The translations under genes were made by a program, and so were the position numbers. A stretch of DNA of 53,703 nucleotides from NCBI GenBank assembly GCA_902799465.1, contig CADCAS010000040.1, positions 10,924-64,626 on the forward strand. Reading direction: 5' to 3'. This document shows, piece after piece, positions 44,736-53,662 of the stretch (position 1 is its first letter; every line of letters begins with the position of its first letter). This DNA is from an uncultured Eubacteriales bacterium (lineage in GTDB: Bacteria; Bacillota; Clostridia; Christensenellales; Aristaeellaceae). The notes under the pieces are model-generated. The model had not been told where the DNA came from, searched no databases, and saw only the letters and a program-made list of their open reading frames with translations.

Positions 44736-45308
44736 CCACACCGCGTCCTCGATGCGCTTTGTGGCGGCGGCGAGAGTCTCGCCGTCCATGCGGCGTCCGA
44801 GGTCGCTCAGGTCCACGGGCTTGCCGAAGCGGACGGGCGTGCGCCTGAAGAGCCTGTAGGGCCCGCCGATGTAAACGGGGATGACGGGCTTCTGGGCCCG
44901 AATGGCGATCATGGAGACGCCGTTGAGCATGGGGGTGCGGCTGTTGTCCCGGCTGCGGGTGCCCTGGGGGAACAAGCCCAGGATGTGACCGTCGGCCAGC
45001 AGCTTGAGGGAGGTGCGGATGGCGTTCAGGTCATTGTGTCCGCGGCCCACGGGGAAGGCCATCAGCGCCCGCATGAGGGCGGCCAGGGGCTTGAATTTGA
45101 ACAGCTCCGCCTTGGCCATGAAGTGCAGCTGCCGCTTGGGCACCCGCAGCGCCAGATAAAAGGGGTCGCGGTTGGAGATGTGGTTGGCGCAGACCAGGCA
45201 CGCGCCCTCCTCGGGCACGTTTTCCGCCCCCGACACGTCGGCGGGGTACAGCACGGCGTAGATGGGCCGTATCAGCCCGCACCAGAAGCGATAGAATTTC
45301 TGACCCAT
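44715..45308 (-). CDS. plsC: 1-acylglycerol-3-phosphate O-acyltransferase
   Basis: Acylates lysophosphatidic acid to phosphatidic acid at the membrane; 197 residues. The HX4D motif is NHISNRDP (about 42-49), the second motif LFPQGTRSRD (about 113-122; Q replaces the usual E), and VIPVYIGG follows. The final residues GLGSRN come from a heptamer array that also provides the stop. GGAGGG precedes ATG 45308. Part of the cmk-plsC-ispH/rpsA cluster. Confidence 0.92.
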   Translation of the reverse strand: MGQKFYRFWCGLIRPIYAVLYPADVSGAENVPEEGACLVCANHISNRDPFYLALRVPKRQLHFMAKAELFKFKPLAALMRALMAFPVGRGHNDLNAIRTSLKLLADGHILGLFPQGTRSRDNSRTPMLNGVSMIAIRAQKPVIPVYIGGPYRLFRRTPVRFGKPVDLSDLGRRMDGETLAAATKRIEDAVWGLGSRN

Positions 45309-45323
45309 TGCGCTCCCTCCCGT

Positions 45324-46004
45324 TCAGCGATGGATGCCCGCGTCCGCGGCCAGCGCCATCAGCGCCGCCACGGACTGCTCCATGTCCATGTCCGAGGTGT
45401 CCACGGTGACCGCCCCCGGCGCGACCACCAGCGGCGAGGCCTCCCGGTGGGTGTCCCGATAGTCCCGGGCCTCGATCTCCGCGAGCACCTGCTCGAGGGG
45501 CTGGGGCGTGCCCTTCTGCTCCAGCTCCAGACAGCGCCGCCGCGCCCGCTCCAGGGCCGAGGCGGTGAGATAGACCTTGAGGGTGGCGTCGGGCAGCACC
45601 GCGGTGCCGATGTCCCGGCCGTCCATGATGACATTGTGGCCCCGGGCGATCTGCTGCTGCAGCGCCACCATGCGCCTGCGGACCTCGGCCACCGCGGAGA
45701 TGGCGCTGGCCGCCTCGGACACCTGGGGCGTGCGGATGGCGTCGGTCACGTCCTTGCCCGCCAGACAGATGCGCTGGCCGCCGTCCACGTAGTCCACGTC
45801 GATCACCACGCTGTCGGCATGCGCCGCCACCGCGTCATGGTCGTGTATGTCCACGCCCGCGCGCAGCATCGCCAGCCCGAAGGCCCGGTACATCGCGCCC
45901 GTGTCCAGATACATCGCGCCCAGCTGAGCCGCCAGCGCCTTCGCCACCGAGGACTTCCCCGCCCCCGCAGGGCCGTCAATGGCGATGGAAAACGTCTTGT
46001 TCAT
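45324..46004 (-). CDS. cmk: Cytidylate kinase
   Basis: Phosphorylates CMP and dCMP; 226 residues. P-loop DGPAGAGKSS (about 10-19), LDTGAMYRA (substrate site), GRDIGTAVLP and the C-terminal YRDTHREASPL helix are all present. ATG 46004 follows GAGAGGA. First gene of the conserved cmk-plsC-ispH/rpsA cluster; 15 nt separate it from plsC. Confidence 0.95.
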   Translation of the reverse strand: MNKTFSIAIDGPAGAGKSSVAKALAAQLGAMYLDTGAMYRAFGLAMLRAGVDIHDHDAVAAHADSVVIDVDYVDGGQRICLAGKDVTDAIRTPQVSEAASAISAVAEVRRRMVALQQQIARGHNVIMDGRDIGTAVLPDATLKVYLTASALERARRRCLELEQKGTPQPLEQVLAEIEARDYRDTHREASPLVVAPGAVTVDTSDMDMEQSVAALMALAADAGIHR

Positions 46005-46055
46005 AATATATCCTCTCAGGTTGTTTGCTTTGTTGACAGGGATGCAGCTGTACAG

Positions 46056-46210
46056 AGGGAGCAGGGGAAATTACGGCACGGCCCCCGACTTCTACTGAAA
46101 ACATCTCATTTCCCTGGGTTTCCTGGGATACTTAATGATCTTCATTCCATCAGAACGCCGTACATTTGCCGTTCTCCCCTACTCCCTACTGCCTACTCCC
46201 TACTCCCTAA
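46056..46210. repeat. Composite repeat related to the one at 44227-44735
   Basis: AGGGAGCAGGGGAAATTACGGCA at the left and TTCTACTGAAA are shared with the repeat at 44227-44735. On the right, CAGAACGCCGTACATTTGCC leads into inverted GGGAGTA/GGCAGTA units. It contributes the last codons and stop of pepV. Confidence 0.75.
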
Positions 46211-47624
46211 CCTCCCCCGCCAGCTCCGCGATGGCGTGGGCGAAGATCTTCACGCCCAGCATCAGGTTGTTGAGGTCGATGTACTCGTCGGCGATGTGGC
46301 ACACGTCCATGTCGCCGGGGAAGCAGACGCCGAAGGCCACGGTATTGGGCATCATGCGGGAGTAGGTGCCGCCGCCGATGGCGATGGTGTAGGCCTCCAG
46401 CCCGGTGACCTCGTGATAGACCTTCAGAAGTCCCTTGACCACCTTGTGGTCGGCGGGGACGTGCAGCGGCGCGTGGCTGCCGATGAGCTTGACGGACATG
46501 CCCGCCGGGGCCACGGTCTTCACCGCGCTGCCCAGCATCTTCGCCTCGTCGCCGCAGAGGGGATAGCGGCAGTCCAGGTGAGCGGAGATCTCGCTGCCGT
46601 CGTATCTGAGTATGCCCAGATTGCAAGTCAGCGCCCCGGACAGCTCGTCGGCGCAGGCGATGCCCAGCTTTTCGCCGGTGGTCTCCATGCCCAGCGCGTC
46701 GGCCAGCATGGCGATGGCCTCCCGGCTGCCGCCGCCCGCCTCCAGCTCCTTGAGCGCGATCAGCAGCATGCCCGCCGCGTTGACGCCCAGATGGGGCATC
46801 GCGCCGTGGGCGTTGACGCCGGTGGCCACGATCTCGGCGCGGTTGTCGCTCAGCTCGGCGCAGGACAGGTGGAAGTCCTCGTGGGCGGCCTCAATGTCCG
46901 CCAGCCGGTCCGCCAGGTCCTGGAGCCGCAGCCCGCCCAGGCCGATCACCGCGCGCGCCTCGGCGGGGACCACGTTGGGCCGCTCGCCCGCGTACAGCGA
47001 CCAGACCGGCATCGCCGCGCCGTCCTCGCCGCCAGTGACCTTCGACAGCAGCACGTTCATGCCGCCCTTCTCGATGTTGATGACCGGGAACTCCGCGTCC
47101 GGGGAAAAGCCGTAGTTCGGCATGTCCACCTTGCTGGCGTAGTGGCGCATGTCGGACATGCCCGTCTCCTCGTCGCAGCCCAGGATCAGCCGCACGCCGT
47201 CCTTCAGCGGGATGCCCGCCTCCTTCACCGCCCGCAGGGCGTAGAGGGCGCACAGCGCGGGGCCCTTGTCGTCCGTCGCGCCGCGGCCGTACAGGCGGCC
47301 GTTCTCGATCTCGCCGCCCCAGGGGTCGTGGTTCCAGCCGTCGCCCGCGGGCACCACGTCCAGGTGGCACAGCATGCCCATGGTCTCCGGGCCCGCGCCG
47401 TAGCTGACGTCGCCCGCGTAGCCGTCGATGTCCCGCACCTCAAAGCCGAAGGCCTTCGCGTCCGCCAGCGCCATGTCCAGCATCCGCCGGACCTCCACGC
47501 CAAAGGGCGCGTTCTCCCCCGCCGGCGCGCCCTGCACCGAGGGCACCGACACCCACTTCTGTATGTTCGCGATCAGCTCGTCCCGATAGGATTCCACGAT
47601 CTTGTCCAGCTTTTCGTAATTCAT
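46200..47624 (-). CDS. pepV: Sapep/PepV family dipeptidase (M20)
   Basis: A metal-dependent dipeptidase of 474 residues. Metal-site motifs: LCHLDVVPAGDGW (about 81-93), YGRGATDDKGP with the bridging aspartate, LGCDEETGMSDM with the catalytic glutamate, and the HGAMPHLGVNA lid region. The final metal ligand region GGGTYSRMMPNT is intact. ATG 47624 follows GGAGGTTTGGGC. The last residues EVRE come from the heptamer array. Single gene with its own promoter. Confidence 0.92.
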   Translation of the reverse strand: MNYEKLDKIVESYRDELIANIQKWVSVPSVQGAPAGENAPFGVEVRRMLDMALADAKAFGFEVRDIDGYAGDVSYGAGPETMGMLCHLDVVPAGDGWNHDPWGGEIENGRLYGRGATDDKGPALCALYALRAVKEAGIPLKDGVRLILGCDEETGMSDMRHYASKVDMPNYGFSPDAEFPVINIEKGGMNVLLSKVTGGEDGAAMPVWSLYAGERPNVVPAEARAVIGLGGLRLQDLADRLADIEAAHEDFHLSCAELSDNRAEIVATGVNAHGAMPHLGVNAAGMLLIALKELEAGGGSREAIAMLADALGMETTGEKLGIACADELSGALTCNLGILRYDGSEISAHLDCRYPLCGDEAKMLGSAVKTVAPAGMSVKLIGSHAPLHVPADHKVVKGLLKVYHEVTGLEAYTIAIGGGTYSRMMPNTVAFGVCFPGDMDVCHIADEYIDLNNLMLGVKIFAHAIAELAGEVRE

Positions 47625-47658
47625 GCCCAAACCTCCATATGCCATCCCATTTTATCCT

Positions 47659-47687
47659 ATTGTCCCACCATTTCCCCGCTTTGTCAA
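47659..47687 (-). promoter_or_regulatory. pepV promoter
   Basis: TTGACA (47682-47687) and GACAAT (47659-47664) on the minus strand are 17 nt apart. Confidence 0.65.
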
Positions 47688-47717
47688 TGACGCCACCGTA
47701 AAGCCCGGGTTTTTTCC

Positions 47718-47747
47718 TTGACAGCCTCCCTTCCTATTCTATATAAT
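47718..47747 (+). promoter_or_regulatory. Promoter of the homocysteine methyltransferase gene
   Basis: TTGACA (47718-47723) and TATAAT (47742-47747) are 18 nt apart, about 30 nt upstream of the start codon. No SAM riboswitch fits in this short leader. Confidence 0.78.
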
Positions 47748-47777
47748 ATCGGAAAAACAGAGTTGGAGTTGATGGCG

Positions 47778-48674
47778 ATGCGTCGTGAGGAATTTGAGAG
47801 GCTGGCGTCCGGGCGGGTGCTGCTGCTGGACGGGGCGACGGGGTCGGAGCTGCGGAAGCGGGGCATGCCGGTGGGGGTGTCCACGGAGCTTTGGGCGCTG
47901 GAGCATCCCGGGGTCATCCTGGAATTGCAGCGGGCCTATGTGGACGCGGGCAGCGACATCATCTACGCGCCTACCTTCTCGGCCAACCGCATGGGACTTG
48001 AGATGCACGGCATCGCGGACCGGCTCCACGAGATCAACGCGGGGCTGGTGAAGCTGTCAAAGCAGGCGGCGAACGGGCGCGCGCTGGTGGCGGGCGACAT
48101 CACCACCACGGGCAAGCCGCTGGAGCCGGTGGGCACGCTGAGCTACCAGGCGCTCTACGACGTGTACCGGGAGCAGGCGGCCATCCTGGCCGAGGCCGGG
48201 GCGGACCTGCTGGTGGCGGAGACCATGCTGAGCGTGGACGAGACCGTCTGCGCCGTGGAGGCGGCGCGGTCCGTGTGCGACCTGCCCATAATGTGCAGCC
48301 TCACCATGGAGGCCGACGGCCATTTGCTGTTCGGCGGCACGGCCACCGAGGCCGTGGAGACCCTCCAGGCCGTGGGCGCCGACGCCGTGGGGCTGAACTG
48401 CTCCGTAGGCCCGGACCAGCTGGAGTCCGTGGTGGCCTCCATGAAGGCCGTGGCCCAGGTCCCCGTCATCGCCAAGCCCAACGCCGGACTCCCCGTCATG
48501 GACGAGCAGGGCCGCGCCCACTACAGCATGGACCCCGACACCTTCGCCCGCGCCATGATCCGCCTCATCCAAGCCGGCGCGACCCTCGTGGGCGGCTGCT
48601 GCGGCACCGATCCGGAGTATATTCGGCGTTTACGAGAGAAGAGGGAGCAGGGAGCGGGCAACAGTGAACAGTGA
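47778..48674 (+). CDS. Homocysteine S-methyltransferase family protein
   Basis: A stand-alone homocysteine-binding barrel of 298 residues. LLDGATGSELRKRGMP (about 14-29) opens the domain. Zinc is held by the cysteine of GLNCSVGP (about 206-213) and the pair in GGCCGTDPEYI (about 272-282). It may use S-methylmethionine or SAM (MmuM/YitJ type); a MetH-like folate domain is absent. ATG 47778 is best spaced from GGAG. The tail KREQGAGNSEQ comes from a heptamer array. Confidence 0.87.
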   Translation: MRREEFERLASGRVLLLDGATGSELRKRGMPVGVSTELWALEHPGVILELQRAYVDAGSDIIYAPTFSANRMGLEMHGIADRLHEINAGLVKLSKQAANGRALVAGDITTTGKPLEPVGTLSYQALYDVYREQAAILAEAGADLLVAETMLSVDETVCAVEAARSVCDLPIMCSLTMEADGHLLFGGTATEAVETLQAVGADAVGLNCSVGPDQLESVVASMKAVAQVPVIAKPNAGLPVMDEQGRAHYSMDPDTFARAMIRLIQAGATLVGGCCGTDPEYIRRLREKREQGAGNSEQ

Positions 48675-48773
48675 ACAGTGAACAGGGATCAGGCAACAGT
48701 GAACAGGAATAGCCGCTGCCGCGCACACTGTCGGAGTGACCGGGCCATTTCAATTTCTGATTCCCAATTCCTA
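48642..48773. repeat. Composite repeat with truncated R1 core
   Basis: The left array holds GTGAACA and GGCAACA units (48642-48711), then GGAATAGCCGCTGCCGCGC and a short stretch ending GGCCATTTCAATT. The right array is short (inverted GGGAATT/GGAATTA, 48759-48773). Confidence 0.75.
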
Positions 48774-48902
48774 AGGAGCCGTGCAGAAATTATTCATACA
48801 GAATGCGAAGGATGAATTCGTCAGTGCAAGGCGGAGGAGGGAGGCGTGCCGGGGCACGTTGACCATTCAAAACAGCAGTTTGCGTCACAGGAGGGCAGCG
48901 CT

Positions 48903-49376
48903 ATGGTTCGTATTCTTTTTGTGTGCCACGGCAACATCTGCCGCTCCCCCATGGCGGAGTTTGTCATGCGGGACATGGTGAAGAAGGCGGGGCTTGAGAC
49001 GCGCGTCGAGGCGGATTCGGCGGCGACCAGCTATGAGGAGATCGGGAACCCGGTCTATCCTCCGGCGAAGCGGGAGCTGCAAAGGCACGGCATCGGCTGC
49101 GCGGGCCACGCGGCGCGGCACATGGAGAAATTGGACTATGCCAGATACGACTATCTCATCGGCATGGACCAGTACAATCTCCGCAACATGGCCCGCATCT
49201 GCGGCGGGGACCCGGAGGGCAAGATCGCGCTTTTGATGTCGTTCACCGGCTCCGACGCCATCGTGGACGACCCCTGGTACACCGGCCGCTTCTCCGAGGT
49301 CTACGACCAGATCGAGGCGGGCTGCGCGGCGCTGCTGGAGCATATTAAAGCCTCGGACCTCAGACGCTCCCGATAG
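48903..49376 (+). CDS. Low-molecular-weight protein-tyrosine phosphatase
   Basis: A cytoplasmic phosphatase of 157 residues. The P-loop VCHGNICRSP (about 7-16) follows CX5R, and the general-acid loop is VDDPWYTG (about 121-128). Such enzymes often regulate capsule or wall polymer export through tyrosine kinases, but no kinase gene is in view; the next gene is an LtaS-like enzyme. ATG 48903 has GGAGGG upstream. The 120 nt upstream hold no clear promoter. Confidence 0.92.
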   Translation: MVRILFVCHGNICRSPMAEFVMRDMVKKAGLETRVEADSAATSYEEIGNPVYPPAKRELQRHGIGCAGHAARHMEKLDYARYDYLIGMDQYNLRNMARICGGDPEGKIALLMSFTGSDAIVDDPWYTGRFSEVYDQIEAGCAALLEHIKASDLRRSR

Positions 49377-49421
49377 GCGCTCTGCCGCAACCTCACTAAT
49401 GCCTACTGCCTCACTTCCCTG

Positions 49422-49449
49422 TTTACTCCGCCCCAAAACGTGGTATAAT
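49422..49449 (+). promoter_or_regulatory. Promoter of the LtaS-like gene
   Basis: TTTACT (49422-49427) and TATAAT (49444-49449) are 16 nt apart, with extended TGG. Confidence 0.6.
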
Positions 49450-49499
49450 CGGTATAAACGGGGATCAATTTTTCCCCTCGGAAGATCGGAGGGCGAATC

Positions 49500-51518
49500 A
49501 TGTCCAAAAAACAGAATCGCGGACCGGCGCGGCGGCACGAGAGCGTGCCGCTGGGCGTGCGGATGATACAGCTGCCGCTGATGGCGCTGATACTGACGCT
49601 GTTGGTGGAGTTTCTAAACCGGGGCATGGATGTGAACCGGCTGTTCGCCTTTGTGACGGGGCGGCCCGTGTACTTCCTCTACAGCGCGCTGATCGTGCTG
49701 ACCTCGCTGACGTTTTCGGAGCTGTTCAAGCGCCGGCGGGCGGTGCTGTGCACGCTGTCGCTGGCATGGGTGGCGCTGGGCATCGTGCAGTACATGGTCA
49801 TCAAGGACCGCACCCAGCCCTTTTGCTCGGTGGACATACTGATGCTGAAGGACGCCTTTTCGCTGATCACCATCTATTACACCTGGCCCCAGATCATACT
49901 GATGTTCGGCGCGGGCTTCGCCATCATCGTGGCCGTCGTGCTGATGTTCAGCCGCATGCGGCGGCGCAAGCGCTACAATTTCACCGCGTCGCTGTTGACC
50001 GTCGTGGGCTTCGTGCTGCTGTGCGTCATGTTTTCGGCGCTGGGCATGCGCACGGGCTTCTTCCCCCGGCGGTTTGAGAACCTGGTGGACGCCTACAACG
50101 ACTACGGCTTCCCCACCTGCTTCTGCTTCACCTTCGGCCAGCAGGGCATCTCCCGCCCCGAGAGCTATACCGCCGAGGCGGTGACCCAGATCCTCGAGGA
50201 CATCGACGACGACGACGGCGAGCTGACCTATCCCGTGTTCGACGAGGACGACAACCTGAACCAGCCCAACGTCATCTTCGTGCAGCTGGAGTCCTTCTTC
50301 GACGTGAACACCGTCATCGGCGGCGAGTTCTCCGCCGACCCCACCCCCACCTTCAACCGGCTGTGCAAAAACTTCCCCAGCGGGCTCTTGCACGTGCCCA
50401 CCATCGGCGGCGGCACCGCCAACACCGAGTTCGAGGTGCTCACCGGCATGAACCTGGACTTCTTCGGCGCGGGGGAATATCCCTACAACACCATCCTCCA
50501 GCAGGAGGCGGTGGAGAGCGTGTGCACCGACCTGAAGGAGCACGGCTATACCGCCACCGCCATGCACAACAACTCCGGCACCTTCTACAGCCGCAACGTG
50601 GTCTATCCCAACCTGGGCTTCGACCGCTTCGTGTCGCTGGAGTACATGCAGGACATGAAGTACACCGACCTGGGCTGGGCGAAGGACGCCGAGCTCACCG
50701 GCGAGATCCTGCGCGCGCTGGAAACCTCCGACGCCCGCGACCTGGTGATGTGCATCACCGTGGAGTCCCACGGCAAGTACGCCGACACCTATGAACCCAG
50801 GGAGGGCGACATCGAGGTGCTGGCCCTGCCCGAGGGCGTGGCGCTGGCCCCCTTCCAAAACTTCATCAACGTCCTCCCCGCCACCGACGACTTCCTGAAG
50901 GACCTGATCCACACCCTGGCCCGGTTCGACGAGCCCACGGTGGTGGTGGCCTACGGCGACCATCTGCCCGCGCTGGAGCTGACCTCCGAGATGCTCAGCA
51001 CCGGCTCCCTCTACGCCAGCCGCTACGTGATCTGGAACAACTACGGCAAGGAATTCGAGGCCCCGGACCTCCAGGCCTACCGGCTCAGCGCCAACCTGCT
51101 CAAGCAGCTGGGCTTCTCCGGGGGCGTCATCTGCAAATACCACCAGGCCGCCGACCCCGCCGAGACCGGGGAGGACTACCTGGACCGGCTGGAGCAGCTG
51201 CAATACGACATCCTCTACGGCGACCGCCAGGTCTTTGACGGCGAGACCCCCTACCAGCCCGCCGACATGACCATGGGCTGCGTCCCCATCGCCGTCACCG
51301 ACGCCGTCTACGAGTACGGACGCCTGCTGGTCACCGGCGAGAACTTCACCGAGTTCTCCCGCGTCGTCATCGGCGGACAGCCCGTCCAGACCGCCTATAT
51401 CGATTCCCGCCACATCATCGCCCCCCTCGAAGCCCGCCCCGAGGCCTTCACCGTCGCCCAGATCGCCAAGGACGACACGGTGCTCAGCGAGACGGAGGCG
51501 TGGGAAGTCGGAAATTAG
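49500..51518 (+). CDS. LtaS-like sulfatase-fold membrane enzyme with a C-terminal IPT/TIG-like module
   Basis: A protein of 672 residues. Five membrane helices (about 22-205) are followed by an extracellular sulfatase-type domain (about 255-560). PNVIFVQLESFFD holds the first metal ligand, the catalytic threonine is in TIGGGTANTEFEVLTG (T306), and AYGDHLPAL holds the histidine near 488. The family makes glycerol-phosphate polymers or transfers phosphoglycerol groups. After about residue 600 an IPT/TIG-like beta domain (GRLLVTGENFTEFSRVVIGG) is unusual. The stop is in the following heptamer array. Confidence 0.88.
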   Translation: MSKKQNRGPARRHESVPLGVRMIQLPLMALILTLLVEFLNRGMDVNRLFAFVTGRPVYFLYSALIVLTSLTFSELFKRRRAVLCTLSLAWVALGIVQYMVIKDRTQPFCSVDILMLKDAFSLITIYYTWPQIILMFGAGFAIIVAVVLMFSRMRRRKRYNFTASLLTVVGFVLLCVMFSALGMRTGFFPRRFENLVDAYNDYGFPTCFCFTFGQQGISRPESYTAEAVTQILEDIDDDDGELTYPVFDEDDNLNQPNVIFVQLESFFDVNTVIGGEFSADPTPTFNRLCKNFPSGLLHVPTIGGGTANTEFEVLTGMNLDFFGAGEYPYNTILQQEAVESVCTDLKEHGYTATAMHNNSGTFYSRNVVYPNLGFDRFVSLEYMQDMKYTDLGWAKDAELTGEILRALETSDARDLVMCITVESHGKYADTYEPREGDIEVLALPEGVALAPFQNFINVLPATDDFLKDLIHTLARFDEPTVVVAYGDHLPALELTSEMLSTGSLYASRYVIWNNYGKEFEAPDLQAYRLSANLLKQLGFSGGVICKYHQAADPAETGEDYLDRLEQLQYDILYGDRQVFDGETPYQPADMTMGCVPIAVTDAVYEYGRLLVTGENFTEFSRVVIGGQPVQTAYIDSRHIIAPLEARPEAFTVAQIAKDDTVLSETEAWEVGN

Positions 51519-51695
51519 GAATTGGGAATTGGGAATTGGGAATTAAAGTTAGCGGCTGCCGCGCACACCGTAGGGGCGGCCAATACCGAAGCAATACGCA
51601 TTACCTGACGTGTGGCGCATCGCCACACCTGCGCCGCCAGGCCATTTCAATTCCCAATTCCCAATTCCCAATTAAAAATTCCAAATTCCCAATTA
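51509..51695. repeat. Composite repeat with shortened R1 core
   Basis: The left array GGGAATT (51511-51545) is followed by TTAGCGGCTGCCGCGC, GTAGGGGCGGCCAATACCGAA (left hairpin half lost), GTGTGGCGCATCGCCACAC, GGCCATTTC and matched inverted GGGAATT units (51649-51694). Confidence 0.82.
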
Positions 51696-51719
51696 AAAAA
51701 ACTACCAAGGAGGCCCCCC

Positions 51720-53477
51720 ATGATCCAAGGCAACCTTACGGGCATACGCGAGAGCACGCTGAACGAGCTGGAGCGGCTGTACGACGCGGAATTTGAGCGC
51801 GACGCATTTTTGCCGGACCGGCTGTTGAACATACTGGTCAAACACACCACGGCGCTGAACCGGGAGATGCTGGTGTATCTGGGCCGCGACGGCACGGTGC
51901 TGGAGATCGCCATCGGCTCCCTGGGGTCCATCGCGCTGCCGGAGCTGCATCTGCGGCGCAATCTGGACCGTCTGGCGGGGTTCCGCTGCATCCACACCCA
52001 TCCCGGCGGGAACGCGCGGCTTTCGGACGTGGACCTGCAGGCCCTGCGGCTTCTGCGCTTCGACGCCATGTGCGCCGTGGGCGTGGAGGACGGCATCTGC
52101 ACCGGCATCAGCGCGGCGTTTCTGGGCGAGACGGAGTACGACAACCTGTCCATCGTGCTCAAGGGTCCCGTGAAGCCGGGCCGCATCCCGCAGAACCTGT
52201 GGATGAAGGAGATCGAGCTGGCGGAGGCCCGGGTGAAGCAGGCCATCGAAAAGGGCGGCCTGGTGGAGACGGCGGAGAAGGTCATGCTGATCTCCACCGA
52301 CTCCGACGAATCCCTGGACGAGCTGGCCTCCCTGGCGGAGACGGCGGGGGCCATGGTGATGACCCGGGTGCTCCAAAACCGGCTGCGCCCCGACCCGGCC
52401 ACCTACATCGGCTCGGGCAAGGCGGAGGAATTACAGCTCACCTGCCAGGCCATGGAGATCGACCTGGCCATACTGGACGACGAGCTCACCGGGGCCCAGC
52501 AGCGCAACCTGGAGAACGCCCTGGGGGTGCGGGTCATCGACCGCACGGCGCTGATCCTGGACATCTTCGCCCAGCGCGCCCAGTCCGCCGAGGGCAAATT
52601 GCAGGTGGAGCTGGCGCAGATGAAGTACCGCCTGCCCCGGCTGCAGGGCATGGGCACGGTGCTGTCCCGCCTGGGCGGCGGCATCGGCACCCGCGGCCCC
52701 GGCGAGAGCCAGCTGGAGGTGGACCGCCGCCGCATCCGCCGCCGCATCGACGATCTGGAAAACCAGCTCAAGGATCTGAAGCGCCAGCGCGACCTGCGCC
52801 GCGCCCGCCGGGAAAAGACCGGCCAGACCACCGTGGCCCTGGTGGGCTACACCAACGCGGGCAAGTCCACCCTCTTAAACGCCCTGTCCGGGGCCGACGT
52901 GCTGGTGGAGGACAAGCTGTTCGCCACCCTGGACCCCGTCATGCGCCGCGTGCAGCTGCCTGAAAACCGGGAGTGCCTGGTGGTGGACACCGTGGGCTTC
53001 ATCCGCAAGCTGCCCCACCCCCTGGTGCAGGCCTTCCGTTCCACGCTGGAGGAGGCCCTCTACGCCGACCTGCTGGTGGTGGTCTCCGACCTGTCCAGCC
53101 CCCACTATAAGCAGCAGCGGGACACCGTCTTTCAGGTCCTCAATGAGCTGGGCGCGGGGGACAAGCCCATCCTCGAAGCCCTCAACAAGGCCGACGCCGC
53201 CCATATCACCGGCATGATCGAGCCCGCCGACGCCATACTCATCTCCGCCAAAAACGGCGAGGGCCTCGACCAGCTGCTGGCCGAGGTCTCCCGCCGCGTC
53301 GCCGCCCTGCGCCACCGCGCCGAGCTGGATATCCCCTACGCCAAGGGCAGCGTCCTCTCCCTCATCCACGACCGCGGCCAGGTCCTCTCCGAGGAATACA
53401 CCGACACCGGCACAAGGGTCGCCTGCCTCCTCGATGCCGCGCTGTATCAGAAGGTCATGGGGATGCTGGGGAATTAG
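51720..53477 (+). CDS. hflX: Ribosome-associated GTPase HflX
   Basis: A ribosome-splitting and rescue GTPase of 585 residues. There is an N-terminal extension of about 160 residues common in Clostridia (with [18 protein letters not shown]), then the HflX domain ([26 protein letters not shown]). The GTPase core has G1 GYTNAGKST (about 377-385), G3 VDTVGFI and G4 NKAD. ATG 51720 follows AAGGAGGCCCC. The last two residues and the stop lie in the GGGAATT array. Confidence 0.94.
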
Positions 53478-53575
53478 GAATTGGGAATTGGGAATTGGGA
53501 ATTGGGAATTGGGAATTGGGAATTGGGAATGATGGTGCAAATCCTGCGGATTTGTTTGATTTTAACTGTAGGCAC
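53469..53575. repeat. GGGAATT array and start of a family-D core
   Basis: Eight GGGAATT units (53470-53530) follow the hflX stop, then GATGGTGCAAATCCTGCGGAT as at 39441. The right half is not found before the window ends. Confidence 0.75.
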
Positions 53576-53627
53576 AGCGTTTGTACGATGGTTAAGGGCC
53601 TTCAATTATTAACTTGGCAAATAAATA

Positions 53628-53656
53628 TTGCATTTTTGTAACAGACGTGATATAAT
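53628..53656 (+). promoter_or_regulatory. Strong promoter reading out of the window
   Basis: TTGCAT (53628-53633) and TATAAT (53651-53656) are 17 nt apart, with an extended TGA. Confidence 0.75.
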
Positions 53657-53662
53657 AGCATC

